Part shown: positions 1 to 9,479 of the stretch, piece by piece
Position numbering within the stretch: the stretch's first letter is position 1
Layout: every line of letters begins with the position of its first letter
NCBI GenBank assembly: GCA_022820545.1
Contig: JAJEFG010000039.1
Coordinates: 58,872 to 122,871 of the forward strand
Direction of reading: 5' to 3'
From: Acidobacteriota bacterium
GTDB lineage: Bacteria > Acidobacteriota > Vicinamibacteria > Marinacidobacterales > Marinacidobacteraceae
DNA length: 64,000 bases
Notes under the pieces: generated by a model
The model's input: only the letters and a program-made list of their open reading frames with translations
Database searches by the model: none
What the model was told of the DNA's origin: nothing
Position numbers and translations under genes: made by a program

Positions 1-1157
1 AAGACGCCCAGCGCAAGGTCTTCGGCAAGGAGAACGAGGCCTACGCGGCGCGGAGCATGGAGCTCGTCGCGGTGAGCGCGGCGCTCTTCCCGCTGCTGCT
101 GGCCCTCATCGGGATGGGACTCGCGGGATCGCTGGTGCTCGGGGGCCGCATGGTCATCGAGGGGGCGATCTCGCTGGGCGAGCTCGTGGCCTTCCTCTTC
201 TACTACGGCTACCTCACCTGGCCGATGATCGCGATCGGCTGGGTGGTGAACATCCACCAGCGCGGTGCGGCCTCGATGAAGCGGCTGGCGGTGATCTTCG
301 ACGCCGAGCCCCTCCCCGCCCCGCCGGCCGTCCCGAAACCGGCAACCGCGGACCGCCCCGCCGCCGGCATCGAGTTCCGGGATGTCCGCTTCGCCTACCC
401 CTCCGCCGCTCAGAACGGCGCCAGCTCCAACGGGGCCGAGCCGCGGCCGGTGCTCTCGGACTTCAACCTGCGGATCGAGCCCGGTCAGACCGTGGCCTTC
501 GTCGGCAAGACCGGCAGCGGGAAGAGCACGGTGGCCCGGCTCATCCCGCGCATCTACGACGCGCAGGAGGGCTCCATCCGGATCGATGGGCGCGACGTCC
601 GCGAGATCCCGCTGCACGAACTGCGGAGCGACATCGGCTTCGTTCCGCAGGACAGCTTCCTGTTCTCCATGACCCTGCGCGACAACCTCGCGTTCGGGGA
701 CGACGACGCGCCCATGGACGAGGTCTACCGGGTGGCCGAGGAAGCGGGGCTCGCCGGCGACATCGAGGAGTTCGCCGACGGCTACGACACCATGGTCGGG
801 GAACGCGGAATCACCCTCTCCGGGGGCCAGCGGCAGCGCGCCGCGATCGCCCGCGCCCTGCTCCTCGACAGCCGCATCCTGGTGTTCGACGACGTCCTGA
901 GCGCGGTGGACTCGGAGACGGAGTCGCGGATCCTGGGAGCGGTGCGCCGGGCGTCGCGCGACCGCACCACCGTCATCGTGGCCCACCGGCTCAGCACGGT
1001 GAAGGACGCGGACGTCATCTACCTGCTCGACGCCGACGAGACGGGAGCCACCCGGGTCGTCGAGAGCGGCACGCACGACGACCTGGTCGCCGCCGGCGGG
1101 CTCTACGCCGGCATGTACCGGCGGCAGATGCTGGAAGAGGAGCTCTCGCGACTGTGA
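1..1157 (+). CDS. ABC transporter, permease/ATP-binding half (5' truncated by window edge)
   Basis: Walker A GKTGSGKST, signature LSGGQRQR, Walker B ILVFDD; reading frame open to window start. Confidence 0.93.
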   Translation, partial: DAQRKVFGKENEAYAARSMELVAVSAALFPLLLALIGMGLAGSLVLGGRMVIEGAISLGELVAFLFYYGYLTWPMIAIGWVVNIHQRGAASMKRLAVIFDAEPLPAPPAVPKPATADRPAAGIEFRDVRFAYPSAAQNGASSNGAEPRPVLSDFNLRIEPGQTVAFVGKTGSGKSTVARLIPRIYDAQEGSIRIDGRDVREIPLHELRSDIGFVPQDSFLFSMTLRDNLAFGDDDAPMDEVYRVAEEAGLAGDIEEFADGYDTMVGERGITLSGGQRQRAAIARALLLDSRILVFDDVLSAVDSETESRILGAVRRASRDRTTVIVAHRLSTVKDADVIYLLDADETGATRVVESGTHDDLVAAGGLYAGMYRRQMLEEELSRL

Positions 1158-2932
1158 GCGGCGGACCTTCGAACGGCAGGGACGCGGGCCGGGGGCTGCT
1201 CCGGCGGATGCTGCCCTACCTGCTCCCCTACTGGCCGTTCGTCTCGCTCGCGGTGCTGCTCGTCCTGATCGGGACCGCGGCGCAGCTCGCCGGGCCCTAC
1301 CTCACCCGCATCGCGCTCGACGACTACATCGCCGCGGGGGACATGGAGGGGCTCGTCGGACTCCTCGGCATCTACGCGGTGATCCTCGCGGTCGGCTTCG
1401 GCGGCGCCTACGGACAGGCGTGGATCGTGAACCTGTTCGGCCAGCGCGTGATGCGGGACATCCGCCGCGACGTCTTCGACCACATCCAGAAGCTCCACAC
1501 CGGCTGGTTCGACCGCCACCCGATCGGCAAGGTGGTGACCCGCGCCACCAGCGACGTGGACGCGCTGAACGAACTGCTGAGTTCGGGCGTGGTCATGATC
1601 ATCACCGACGTGGTCCTGCTGGTCGGGATCATGGCGGTGCTGATCTGGATGAACCCCGCGCTCGCGCTCGTGACCTTCGGGGCGGTGCCGGCGCTCTTCC
1701 TCGCGGGCTGGATCTTCCGGCGCAAGATCCGTCCCGCCTTCCGCCGGGTGCGGGCGGCGGTCGCCTCGGTGAACGCCTTCATCCAGGAGACGCTGACCGG
1801 CATGGAGGTGCTGCAGCTTTTCCGGCAGGAGCGGCGCCGGGCGTGGGAGTACCGGAAGCTCAACCGGGAGCACACCGACGCGCATCTCGACACGGTGATG
1901 TGCTTTTCGGTGTTCTACCCGGTGGTGGAGATGATCACCGCGATCACGGTGGCGCTCATCGTCGGCTACGGGGGCTCCCGGATCGGCGCCGGCGAACTCA
2001 CCGTCGGCGCGCTGGTCGCGTTCCTGATGTATTCGGAGATGTTCTTCCGGCCCATCCGCGACCTCACCGAGAAGTTCAACATCCTGCAGGGCGCCATGGC
2101 CGCCTCGGAGCGCATCGTCGAGCTCCTCGACACCGAACCGGGAATCGCGGACGCGCCGGCCGCGCGCCTCCCCGGGCACCGTCACGGGGCGCTCCGTCTC
2201 GACGGCGTCTCCTTCGCCTACAACGAGGACGAATGGGTGCTCCGGGACATCGACCTCCAGATCGCGCCCGGTGAGACGGTGGCCCTCGTCGGGCACACGG
2301 GATCGGGCAAGACGACCCTCGCCGCCCTGCTGCTCCGGCTCTACGACGTCCAGCAGGGGCGCGTGCTGGTGGACGGCCTCGACGTGCGCGACTGGCGGGT
2401 GCCGGAGCTGCGCCGCCAGTTCTCCATGGTCCAGCAGGACGTGCACCTGTTCTCGGGCACCGTGCTCGACAACATCCGGCTCGGGGACGAGACCATCACC
2501 GAGGAGGACGCCCGCCGGGCGGCGGAGGCGGCCGAGGTGACCGCCTGGGCGCGGAACCTGCCCGACGGGCTCGACACCCAGCTCGGCGAACGCGGCGGCG
2601 GCCTCTCGCAGGGGCAGCGGCAACTCGTGGGCATCGCCCGCGCCATGGCCCGCACCTCGCGGGTCCTGGTGCTCGACGAGGCCACCTCCAGCGTGGACAC
2701 CGAGACCGAGCGCGCCGTCCAGACCGCGCTCGGGCGGGTGATCGAGAACCGCACCAGCCTGGTGATCGCGCACCGGCTCTCCACCATCCGGGGCGCCGAC
2801 CGCATCGTCGTGCTCCACCGGGGAAGGATCCGCGAGACCGGCACCCACGAGGAGCTGCTGGCCGAAGGCGGCATCTACCGCCGCCTCTACGAACTGCAAT
2901 TCGCCGAGGAGGCCGTGCTCGCCGCCGGATAA
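1154..2932 (+). CDS. ABC transporter, permease/ATP-binding half (partner of upstream gene)
   Basis: Full TM domain plus NBD (GHTGSGKTT, LSQGQRQ, VLVLDEATSS); start overlaps upstream stop. Confidence 0.93.
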   Translation: MSGGPSNGRDAGRGLLRRMLPYLLPYWPFVSLAVLLVLIGTAAQLAGPYLTRIALDDYIAAGDMEGLVGLLGIYAVILAVGFGGAYGQAWIVNLFGQRVMRDIRRDVFDHIQKLHTGWFDRHPIGKVVTRATSDVDALNELLSSGVVMIITDVVLLVGIMAVLIWMNPALALVTFGAVPALFLAGWIFRRKIRPAFRRVRAAVASVNAFIQETLTGMEVLQLFRQERRRAWEYRKLNREHTDAHLDTVMCFSVFYPVVEMITAITVALIVGYGGSRIGAGELTVGALVAFLMYSEMFFRPIRDLTEKFNILQGAMAASERIVELLDTEPGIADAPAARLPGHRHGALRLDGVSFAYNEDEWVLRDIDLQIAPGETVALVGHTGSGKTTLAALLLRLYDVQQGRVLVDGLDVRDWRVPELRRQFSMVQQDVHLFSGTVLDNIRLGDETITEEDARRAAEAAEVTAWARNLPDGLDTQLGERGGGLSQGQRQLVGIARAMARTSRVLVLDEATSSVDTETERAVQTALGRVIENRTSLVIAHRLSTIRGADRIVVLHRGRIRETGTHEELLAEGGIYRRLYELQFAEEAVLAAG

Positions 2933-2940
2933 TCCGCCTC

Positions 2941-3369
2941 GTGTCCGAGCCGCTGACCCTCGACCAGGCCGCGGTGCTGGAGGTGCTGCCGCACCGCGAA
3001 CCGTTCCTCTTCGTGCACGGCGTCTCGGACCTCGTGCCGGGACAGCGCGCCCGGGGGTTCGTCACCGTTCCGGCGAACCACCCGTACACCTTCGGCCAGC
3101 CGCACGTCCCGGCGGGGCTCGTCATCGAGGCGATGGCGCAGCTCGGCGGCATCGCGGTGCTCTACGAGCGGCGCGACGAGGACATCGTGGCGCTCTTCCG
3201 CTCGGTGGCGGATTTCACGATGGAGCGGACGGTGGACTTCGGCGAGCGCATCGATCTCTTCGCCGAGGTCGGGCGCATCCGGGGCCCGTTCGCCGAGGTG
3301 GCGACATCGGCGAGCGCCGGTGGAGCGCCGGTCGCATCCGCGACCCTCGCCTTCGCGCTGCCGCGATAA
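2941..3369 (+). CDS. FabZ-like 3-hydroxyacyl-ACP dehydratase family (hotdog) protein
   Basis: LPHREPFLFVHGVSDLVPG...VPAGLVIEAMAQLGG hotdog pattern; GTG start. Confidence 0.75.
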   Translation: MSEPLTLDQAAVLEVLPHREPFLFVHGVSDLVPGQRARGFVTVPANHPYTFGQPHVPAGLVIEAMAQLGGIAVLYERRDEDIVALFRSVADFTMERTVDFGERIDLFAEVGRIRGPFAEVATSASAGGAPVASATLAFALPR

Positions 3370-3788
3370 CGAGCGGCGGGCGGCGCGCTCCCGGGTGCGC
3401 GCCGGCGCCCGAACCGGGAGGCCGAAGGAAGGGCGGACCGGCTGTAGGTGGACCCGCCGCTGCGACAGAGAGTTCCTCTCTATTGGCTCACTGTTCGCCG
3501 AATCCGGCCGCTGCCGGCCTGACACGGGACAAGGGGCATGGAACCACTCCTCTCCATTCCCGGATAATCGCTCAGTGATCACACTTGGCCGCCGACAATG
3601 GATCACGCGCGACTCCTGTTGACAGAATACAAACCATGAGGCAGACCTGATCGACCGTCCGCTGCGGCGGTTGTTTCCAGTTGACTGGCGCCGCGAAACG
3701 CAGGTCGCCTTTCTTTTGCTGTCCACGGATCGTGAGAGTGATTCAAACGTTCCGGCGATCCGCGCGATCCCTTGATGGGGGAGAACAC

Positions 3789-6176
3789 ATGACCATATTC
3801 AGCGACACTCGAAGCCTGATGGCCGCCGGTCGGGCGCTCTTTCCGGCAGTCCTTGCCGCGGGATTCGCCCTGTTCGCGAGCGGCTGCGGCGGCGATTCGT
3901 CCGGTGCTCCGTCCGCGGTGTCCCCCGCGACTCCGGCACCCGCACGGCCGGCCACGATCCCCGAGCCCGGCACCGTGACCCACCTCGTGCCGCTGTTTCC
4001 GGAGAGCTCCAGCGGTTCCGGAACGGAGGGATTCGTCCGCATCGTCAACTACTCGGAGGAGCCCGGCGCAGTGCGCATCACGGCCTTCGACGGAAGCGGC
4101 CGCGCGTACGGGCCGGTCGGGCTCGCGATGGAGGCGGGCCAGACGATCCAACTGGCGCCGGAGGACCTGGCGCAGGGCAACTCCGCCATCGGCGTGTCCG
4201 GCGCCACCGGCTCCGGCTGGGGTGACGGCCGGCTGGAGCTGTCGAGCGACCTGGACCTCATGGTGCTGTCGTACATCCGTCATCCGGACGGGTTCTTGAC
4301 CGCGATGCACGACTCCGTACCGAGGGAAGGAAACCGCTACCACGTGCGGACCTTCCATCCGGGCAGCGGGTCGAACGGGGCGAGCCGGCTGCGGCTGATC
4401 CATACCGGCGAGAATCCGGCGACGGTCCGGATCCGGGGCATCGACGACCGGGGCGACTCCAGCGGTCAGGTCACGGTTTCCGTGCCGGCGGGCGCGACGC
4501 GGGAGTTCACCGCCGCCGAACTGGAGTCCGGAGCCGGCATGACCGGCGCCCTCGGCGCCGGCGCCGGGAGGTGGCGCCTCGTCCTCGAATCCGAGGACCA
4601 TCTGGTCGTATTGAACCTGTTGGAGAACCGGACAGGGCGCCTGGCGAATCTCTCCACCGCCCCGCGCCCCGGGCGAACCGGGGCGTGGACCGTCCCGCTC
4701 TTCCCCGGAGCATCGGATCCGGCGGGAAGGCGGGGGCTACTGCGGATCGTCAACCACTCCACCCGCGGCGGCGCGGTACGTGTGGCCGCCTTCGACGACA
4801 ACGGGCGGCGCCATCGGCCGTTCACCACACAGGTCGGGGCGGGACAAACCGTTCACCTCGACTCGGACGACCTCGAGGCAGAGCTGTCCAGCGGAGCCGG
4901 CGCGGGCAGCCGGCGGCTGGTGGCGAGCAGCGATCTGGACATCGAGGTGCTGTCCTACATCGAGCATTCGGACGGCTTTCTCACGGCGACGCACGACGTC
5001 GCGCCCCTGGGCGGATATCGGGTGGCGACCTTCGCGGCCGGAGGCCGGTTGCGGCTGGTCAACGCCGGGGCAACGGCGGCGCGCGTCACGGTGACGGCGG
5101 TTGACGACCGGGGCTCGTCTTCGGCAGGCGCCTTCGAGGTGACCGTTCCGGCGGCCGCGACGCGGGAGTTCAGGGCGGCGGAGATGGGGTTCGGCGGGAC
5201 GTCCGGCAACCGGCGTCTCGTCATCGACTCCGAAGCGTGGGTGGAGGCGATGAGCCTGCTGGAGGGCCCGGCGGGGCACCTGGCGAACCTGTCCACGGAG
5301 CCGCGGCGGGATCCGATCCCGGTGGAGGAGTTCCCCGTGGCCGCGACGAAGGGCAACCCCGCGGGCGTCCCCGTTTCGGTTCTGGACGCCGAGTTCGGTC
5401 CCGACACGCACGGACAGCGCATCACCGACACCTTTTTCGACCACACGCGTCACGCGGCGCTCGCGCAAGTCGGAGAGTGGGGCCAATACGCATTGAATGG
5501 TTCGGAACTTGTCGCCAATGCTTACGGCTCCGTCCTACACGCGCTGACCCGTGGCGGAGGCATCTTCTGGACCGCCACGGATTCATCCCCGGGGTACAAC
5601 CGCCGCTGGACAGATCCGTGGTTCGTGAAGCACGGTCGGCCGTTCAGGCGAGACATGCGGGAGTTCGCCAACTGGCGGCGCGACCGGGACGTGCTCTTCG
5701 TCAGCAGCATGGAGAACACGACCGTCCGACAGACGGAGGACGGGTACGTCCCCGCCTATTGCGACGACTTCGAGGTGCGCGAAGACCTGGACCACCTGTG
5801 GATCCCGCTGTGCGGCGAGTTCGACGACTACGTCGCCCATTCCGGCGTCGGGATCGACACCATCCTCTTTGCCGGCGCCCTCGATCCGCGGTTTGGCAAT
5901 GCCTCCGGGGCCATTCGCGCCGACGGCGTCTTCGCGCCGCACGCGATCTACGTCGAAGCCAGGAACACTTCGCACGCGACGGCGGTGCTCGCCGCCTATG
6001 CGGTGAATCTGTCGTTCGCCAACCCCTCCTGGAGCGCGGCGCGGCTGAAGCGCGAGCTCATGGCGCTGGCTCGCGAGGAAACCGTCGACTACGACGAAGG
6101 GAGATCCAACGAGAGAGGCACAATCGTGCTGGACCGTCGAACGGTCAGGATCATCCGCCCCGGATGGGCGCCCTGA
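3789..6176 (+). CDS. Putative lipoprotein with two ~240 aa internal repeats and a C-terminal divergent subtilisin (S8)-like region
   Basis: Signal plus lipobox FASGC; repeated blocks VPLFP..RIVN(Y/H)S..VLSYI.H.DGFLTA.HD..NLST.PR; C-term VLDAEF, THGQRI, NTSHATAVLAAY reminiscent of the S8 Asp/His/Ser motifs. Confidence 0.6.
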   Translation: MTIFSDTRSLMAAGRALFPAVLAAGFALFASGCGGDSSGAPSAVSPATPAPARPATIPEPGTVTHLVPLFPESSSGSGTEGFVRIVNYSEEPGAVRITAFDGSGRAYGPVGLAMEAGQTIQLAPEDLAQGNSAIGVSGATGSGWGDGRLELSSDLDLMVLSYIRHPDGFLTAMHDSVPREGNRYHVRTFHPGSGSNGASRLRLIHTGENPATVRIRGIDDRGDSSGQVTVSVPAGATREFTAAELESGAGMTGALGAGAGRWRLVLESEDHLVVLNLLENRTGRLANLSTAPRPGRTGAWTVPLFPGASDPAGRRGLLRIVNHSTRGGAVRVAAFDDNGRRHRPFTTQVGAGQTVHLDSDDLEAELSSGAGAGSRRLVASSDLDIEVLSYIEHSDGFLTATHDVAPLGGYRVATFAAGGRLRLVNAGATAARVTVTAVDDRGSSSAGAFEVTVPAAATREFRAAEMGFGGTSGNRRLVIDSEAWVEAMSLLEGPAGHLANLSTEPRRDPIPVEEFPVAATKGNPAGVPVSVLDAEFGPDTHGQRITDTFFDHTRHAALAQVGEWGQYALNGSELVANAYGSVLHALTRGGGIFWTATDSSPGYNRRWTDPWFVKHGRPFRRDMREFANWRRDRDVLFVSSMENTTVRQTEDGYVPAYCDDFEVREDLDHLWIPLCGEFDDYVAHSGVGIDTILFAGALDPRFGNASGAIRADGVFAPHAIYVEARNTSHATAVLAAYAVNLSFANPSWSAARLKRELMALAREETVDYDEGRSNERGTIVLDRRTVRIIRPGWAP

Positions 6177-6198
6177 AGCGCGTTTTCCTGGATCCACC

Positions 6199-6474
6199 GT
6201 GCCCGTCATCGAGGCGATGGCCCAGCTCGGCGGCATCGCGGTGCTCTACGAGCGGCGCGACGAGGACATCGTGGCGCTCTTCCGCTCGGTCGCCGATTTC
6301 ACGATGGAACGGACGGTGGACTTCGGGCAGCGCATCGATCTCTTCGCCGAGGTCGGACGCATCCGGGGACCATTCGCCGAGGTGAAGACGTCAGCGAGCG
6401 CCGGCGGCGAGCCGGTCGCTTCCGCCACCCTCGCCTACGCGCTGCCCGGAGGGCCGGCGGGCGCCGCCGGGTAA
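6199..6474 (+). pseudogene. Truncated second copy of the fabZ-like gene (C-terminal two thirds)
   Basis: About 90% identical by eye to 3121-3369; lacks the N-terminal part. Confidence 0.85.
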
Positions 6475-6489
6475 CGCCCGGAAACGACG

Positions 6490-7245
6490 ATGGAGCTGGA
6501 GTTCGTTCCGTTGCTCCGCGTGCAACGGCAACTGCACGAGCAGCCGCGCGGCGGGGAGCGTTTCCGGAGCTATCTGCGTACGATGATCGATGACCGGACC
6601 GGAGATCTGGAGCTACCGCTCGTGGCCATGAATCCCATGGGCGGAGATCACGTTCCGGCCCTGCTCGACCGGCTGCTCGCCGTCGATGCAGAGGGGGCCG
6701 GAGCGGCGGCGACGGCGGCCGCCGCCACCCATTCGGCGACGCGCGGCGTGCGCGGCCGGTTCCGGGTCGCGCTGGTCCTCGCGGACGATGCGCACGGGGG
6801 CTGGACCAACCGCTATCAGAGTGAGTTCGACCACTACTTCGAGGGCGACGCGCTCTACCGGCGCGGCTGGATCACGGGCATCCTCTGGACGAGCGAGGCG
6901 CCGACGGCGGAGGCGGCGCGGCGCGCCACGGCGAACGCAATCCACCGCGTGGCCCACATCCGCCGCTTCGGTCCGGCGCGCACCCTGCGTGCGATGCTGG
7001 CCCAGGAGGGCGCCGTGATGGCGGCGGCGGATTGCCGCGAGCCGTCGCTGAGCCCCGACGACCTTGCCTATACGCGGGAGGCGATGGCGCCTTACTTCGG
7101 GGCAGAGGACCGTCCGACGGCGATTGCCTGTCTCTACGGCGACGAAGCGGCGCGCACGCTCGGCTATCCGCCGCTGGGCTTCAGTCCACGGGCCGGTTTC
7201 GCGCTTGCCCTGGACATGGCTCGACGGGGCGCCGGGCCGAGATGA
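6490..7245 (+). CDS. Hypothetical protein
   Basis: Intact 251 aa ORF with ATG; no family recognised. Confidence 0.6.
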   Translation: MELEFVPLLRVQRQLHEQPRGGERFRSYLRTMIDDRTGDLELPLVAMNPMGGDHVPALLDRLLAVDAEGAGAAATAAAATHSATRGVRGRFRVALVLADDAHGGWTNRYQSEFDHYFEGDALYRRGWITGILWTSEAPTAEAARRATANAIHRVAHIRRFGPARTLRAMLAQEGAVMAAADCREPSLSPDDLAYTREAMAPYFGAEDRPTAIACLYGDEAARTLGYPPLGFSPRAGFALALDMARRGAGPR

Positions 7246-7270
7246 CCGGCGGACGCTGACTTCGGGGGGC

Positions 7271-7326
7271 GCCCGCGGAGAGACGGTCGCCGGTGCGACC
7301 CTCGCCTACGCGCTGCCGCGGGAGAA
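7271..7326 (+). repeat. Third copy of the fabZ-like 3' terminus (remnant)
   Basis: GGTCGCCGGTGCGACCCTCGCCTACGCGCTGCCGCG matches the ends at 3316-3366 and 6400-6450; encodes GETVAGATLAYALPR. Confidence 0.75.
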
Positions 7327-7426
7327 GCGGGCAATCTCTGGCTCTCTCCCATCAAAGTACTGTTGTATATCATTCGTGATGTTCTGCGGGCGAAATCGCC
7401 TGATAAATAGTCAGAATCGATGTTTT

Positions 7427-7777
7427 ATGGAGACTCCCCCTCAACCATCCGATGACGCAGCCCTGCAAGCGCTTGGACGCCGTCTTGCGCGCCATCGGCT
7501 GAACCGGAACCTCACCCAGGCCGAGGTGGCCGCGGAGGCAGGCGTCTCCACGCTGACCGTGCAGCGCATCGAGCAGGGGCGTTCCTCGCAGGCCACGAAC
7601 CTCATCCGGATCCTGAGAGCGCTCGGGCTGCTGGACAACCTCGACTCCCTCGTTCCCGAACCGGCGATCAGCCCGATCCAGCAGGCCCGCATGCGCGGCC
7701 GGATCCGGCAGCGCGCCTCTTCCCGGTCCGGCAAGCCGGAGCCGCCGGCCGAATGGTCGTGGGGTGACGAGCCGTGA
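7427..7777 (+). CDS. hipB: HipB-like XRE-family antitoxin
   Basis: HTH_3: LARHRLNRNLTQAEVAAEAGVSTLTVQRIEQGRSS; overlaps the hipA-like gene. Confidence 0.85.
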   Translation: METPPQPSDDAALQALGRRLARHRLNRNLTQAEVAAEAGVSTLTVQRIEQGRSSQATNLIRILRALGLLDNLDSLVPEPAISPIQQARMRGRIRQRASSRSGKPEPPAEWSWGDEP

Positions 7778-9075
7778 CCGTGGCCACGGTCCGGCTGTGG
7801 GGAAGAACGATCGGGGCCGTAAGCTGGGACGACGACCGCGAAACGGCCTTTTTCGAGTACGACCCGGCCTTCGTTTCCGGCGGCCCGCAGGTTGCGCCGC
7901 TCACCATGCGGCTGTCCAGCCAGATCCACTCGTTTCCGGCGTTGTCGCGGCAGACCTTCCACGGCTTGCCGGGCCTTCTCGCGGACTCGCTCCCCGACCG
8001 CTTCGGCAATGCGCTCATCGACGCGTGGCTCGCCAGGCAGGGGCGCGACCCAAGCGAATTCAACGCCGTCGAACGCCTCTGCACCATCGGACGGCGCGGC
8101 ATGGGCGCGCTCGAGTTCCTCCCCGCCCAGGGTCCGGCGCACCGGTCGGCGCGCCTCGACGTCGCAGCGCTCGTCGAACTCGCCAGCGAAATCCTCACGG
8201 GCCGCAGGGCCCTCGAAGGCTCCCTGACGCCGGCCGGCCGGGAGCGGGCCATGCAGGACATCCTGCGCGTCGGCACCTCGGCGGGCGGCGCCCGGGCGAA
8301 AGCCGTCATCGCCTGGAATCCCGAGACCAAAGAGGTTCGCTCGGGGCAGATCAAGGCCGGCGACGGCTTTTCCCACTGGCTGCTCAAGTTCGACGGCGTG
8401 GCCGGCAACCGGGACCGGGAACTGGAAGATCCCAAAGGTTACGGGCTGATCGAATATGCGTACCACGCCATGGCCCGGGCGGCCGGCATCCGGATGACCG
8501 AATGCCGGATCCTGCACGAGACCGGCCGACATCACTTCATGACCAGGCGTTTCGATCGCACGGACACGGGCGAGAAGATCCACATGCAGTCCCTCGGGGC
8601 TCTGGCCCACTACGACTTCAACCAACCGGGCGCGGTTTCGTACGAACAGGCCCTGCGCGTCATCGACCGACTCGGGCTGGGCAAGGACGCGGCGGAAGAG
8701 CAGTTCCGGCGCATGGCCTTCAACGTCGTCGCCCGCAATCAGGACGATCACGTCAAGAACATCGCCTTCCTGATGGATCGCTCGGGCCGCTGGCGGCTCT
8801 CTCCCGCGTTCGACGTCACCTACAGCTACAACCCGCAGGGCCGCTGGACCGGCGCGCACCAGATGACCCTGAACGGCAAGCGCGACGGTTTCGAGGTCGC
8901 CGACTTCGTGGCCTGCGCCAGGAATGCCAGCCTGAAGCGCGGCCGGGCCGCCGCGATCCTGCGCGATGTCCAGGAAGCCGTGTCACGCTGGCCCGAGTTC
9001 GCGGAAGCAGCGGGAGTGCCGGCGCATTCGGCGCGCAGGATCGGCGCCGTCCATCGTACGGACCTTCTTCCGTAG
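7774..9075 (+). CDS. hipA: HipA-like serine/threonine kinase toxin
   Basis: GTSAGGARAKAV and NQDDHVKNIAFLMD HipA kinase motifs; GTG start overlapping hipB stop. Confidence 0.9.
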   Translation: MTVATVRLWGRTIGAVSWDDDRETAFFEYDPAFVSGGPQVAPLTMRLSSQIHSFPALSRQTFHGLPGLLADSLPDRFGNALIDAWLARQGRDPSEFNAVERLCTIGRRGMGALEFLPAQGPAHRSARLDVAALVELASEILTGRRALEGSLTPAGRERAMQDILRVGTSAGGARAKAVIAWNPETKEVRSGQIKAGDGFSHWLLKFDGVAGNRDRELEDPKGYGLIEYAYHAMARAAGIRMTECRILHETGRHHFMTRRFDRTDTGEKIHMQSLGALAHYDFNQPGAVSYEQALRVIDRLGLGKDAAEEQFRRMAFNVVARNQDDHVKNIAFLMDRSGRWRLSPAFDVTYSYNPQGRWTGAHQMTLNGKRDGFEVADFVACARNASLKRGRAAAILRDVQEAVSRWPEFAEAAGVPAHSARRIGAVHRTDLLP

Positions 9076-9095
9076 CGGTCGTCCGGACGGCGGAC

Positions 9096-9158
9096 TTCGG
9101 CGGCGAGCCGGTCGCCTCCGCCCTCGCCTGCGCGCTGCCTCAGAGCCGCCGGAGGTAG
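9096..9158 (+). repeat. Fourth copy of the fabZ-like 3' terminus (remnant)
   Basis: TTCGGCGGCGAGCCGGTCGCCTCCGCCCTCGCCTGCGCGCTGCCT aligns to 6400-6448 with a 3 bp gap; encodes GGEPVASALACALP. Confidence 0.75.
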
Positions 9159-9469
9159 AGAAAGGCCGCCAGGACCGCCATGGCCTGTGGAACCAGGGTT
9201 CCGCCGATCGTCCACGCCATGATCCGGTCCGGCGGCCATTCCGGAACGATCCGCCAGAGCTCCAGGTTGAAACAGATGGACAGGACGGCCGCAGCGCCCG
9301 TGAACCACCCTGCCGCCCGATTCGCCGAATACCACACCTCCGGAGAGGAAAGTGTCTTGCGCGTCCTGAAGCCGTAGATGTTGTTGGGGCCGACCTTGCC
9401 CAGAATCATCGGCAGGGATACCACCAGGATCACTCCTGGAACGACGAGGCCGGCGAGGTGTTTCTCCAT
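9140..9469 (-). CDS. SdpI-family membrane protein
   Basis: GPNNIYGFRTRKTLSSPEVWYSANRAAG motif, TM helices. Confidence 0.75.
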   Translation of the reverse strand: MEKHLAGLVVPGVILVVSLPMILGKVGPNNIYGFRTRKTLSSPEVWYSANRAAGWFTGAAAVLSICFNLELWRIVPEWPPDRIMAWTIGGTLVPQAMAVLAAFLYLRRL

Positions 9470-9479
9470 TGCTCCAGCC

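Noticed and set aside
1-2932. ABC exporter pair as PKS or qhp exporter
   Set aside because: More than 30 kb from both loci with housekeeping genes between; no evidence of linkage.
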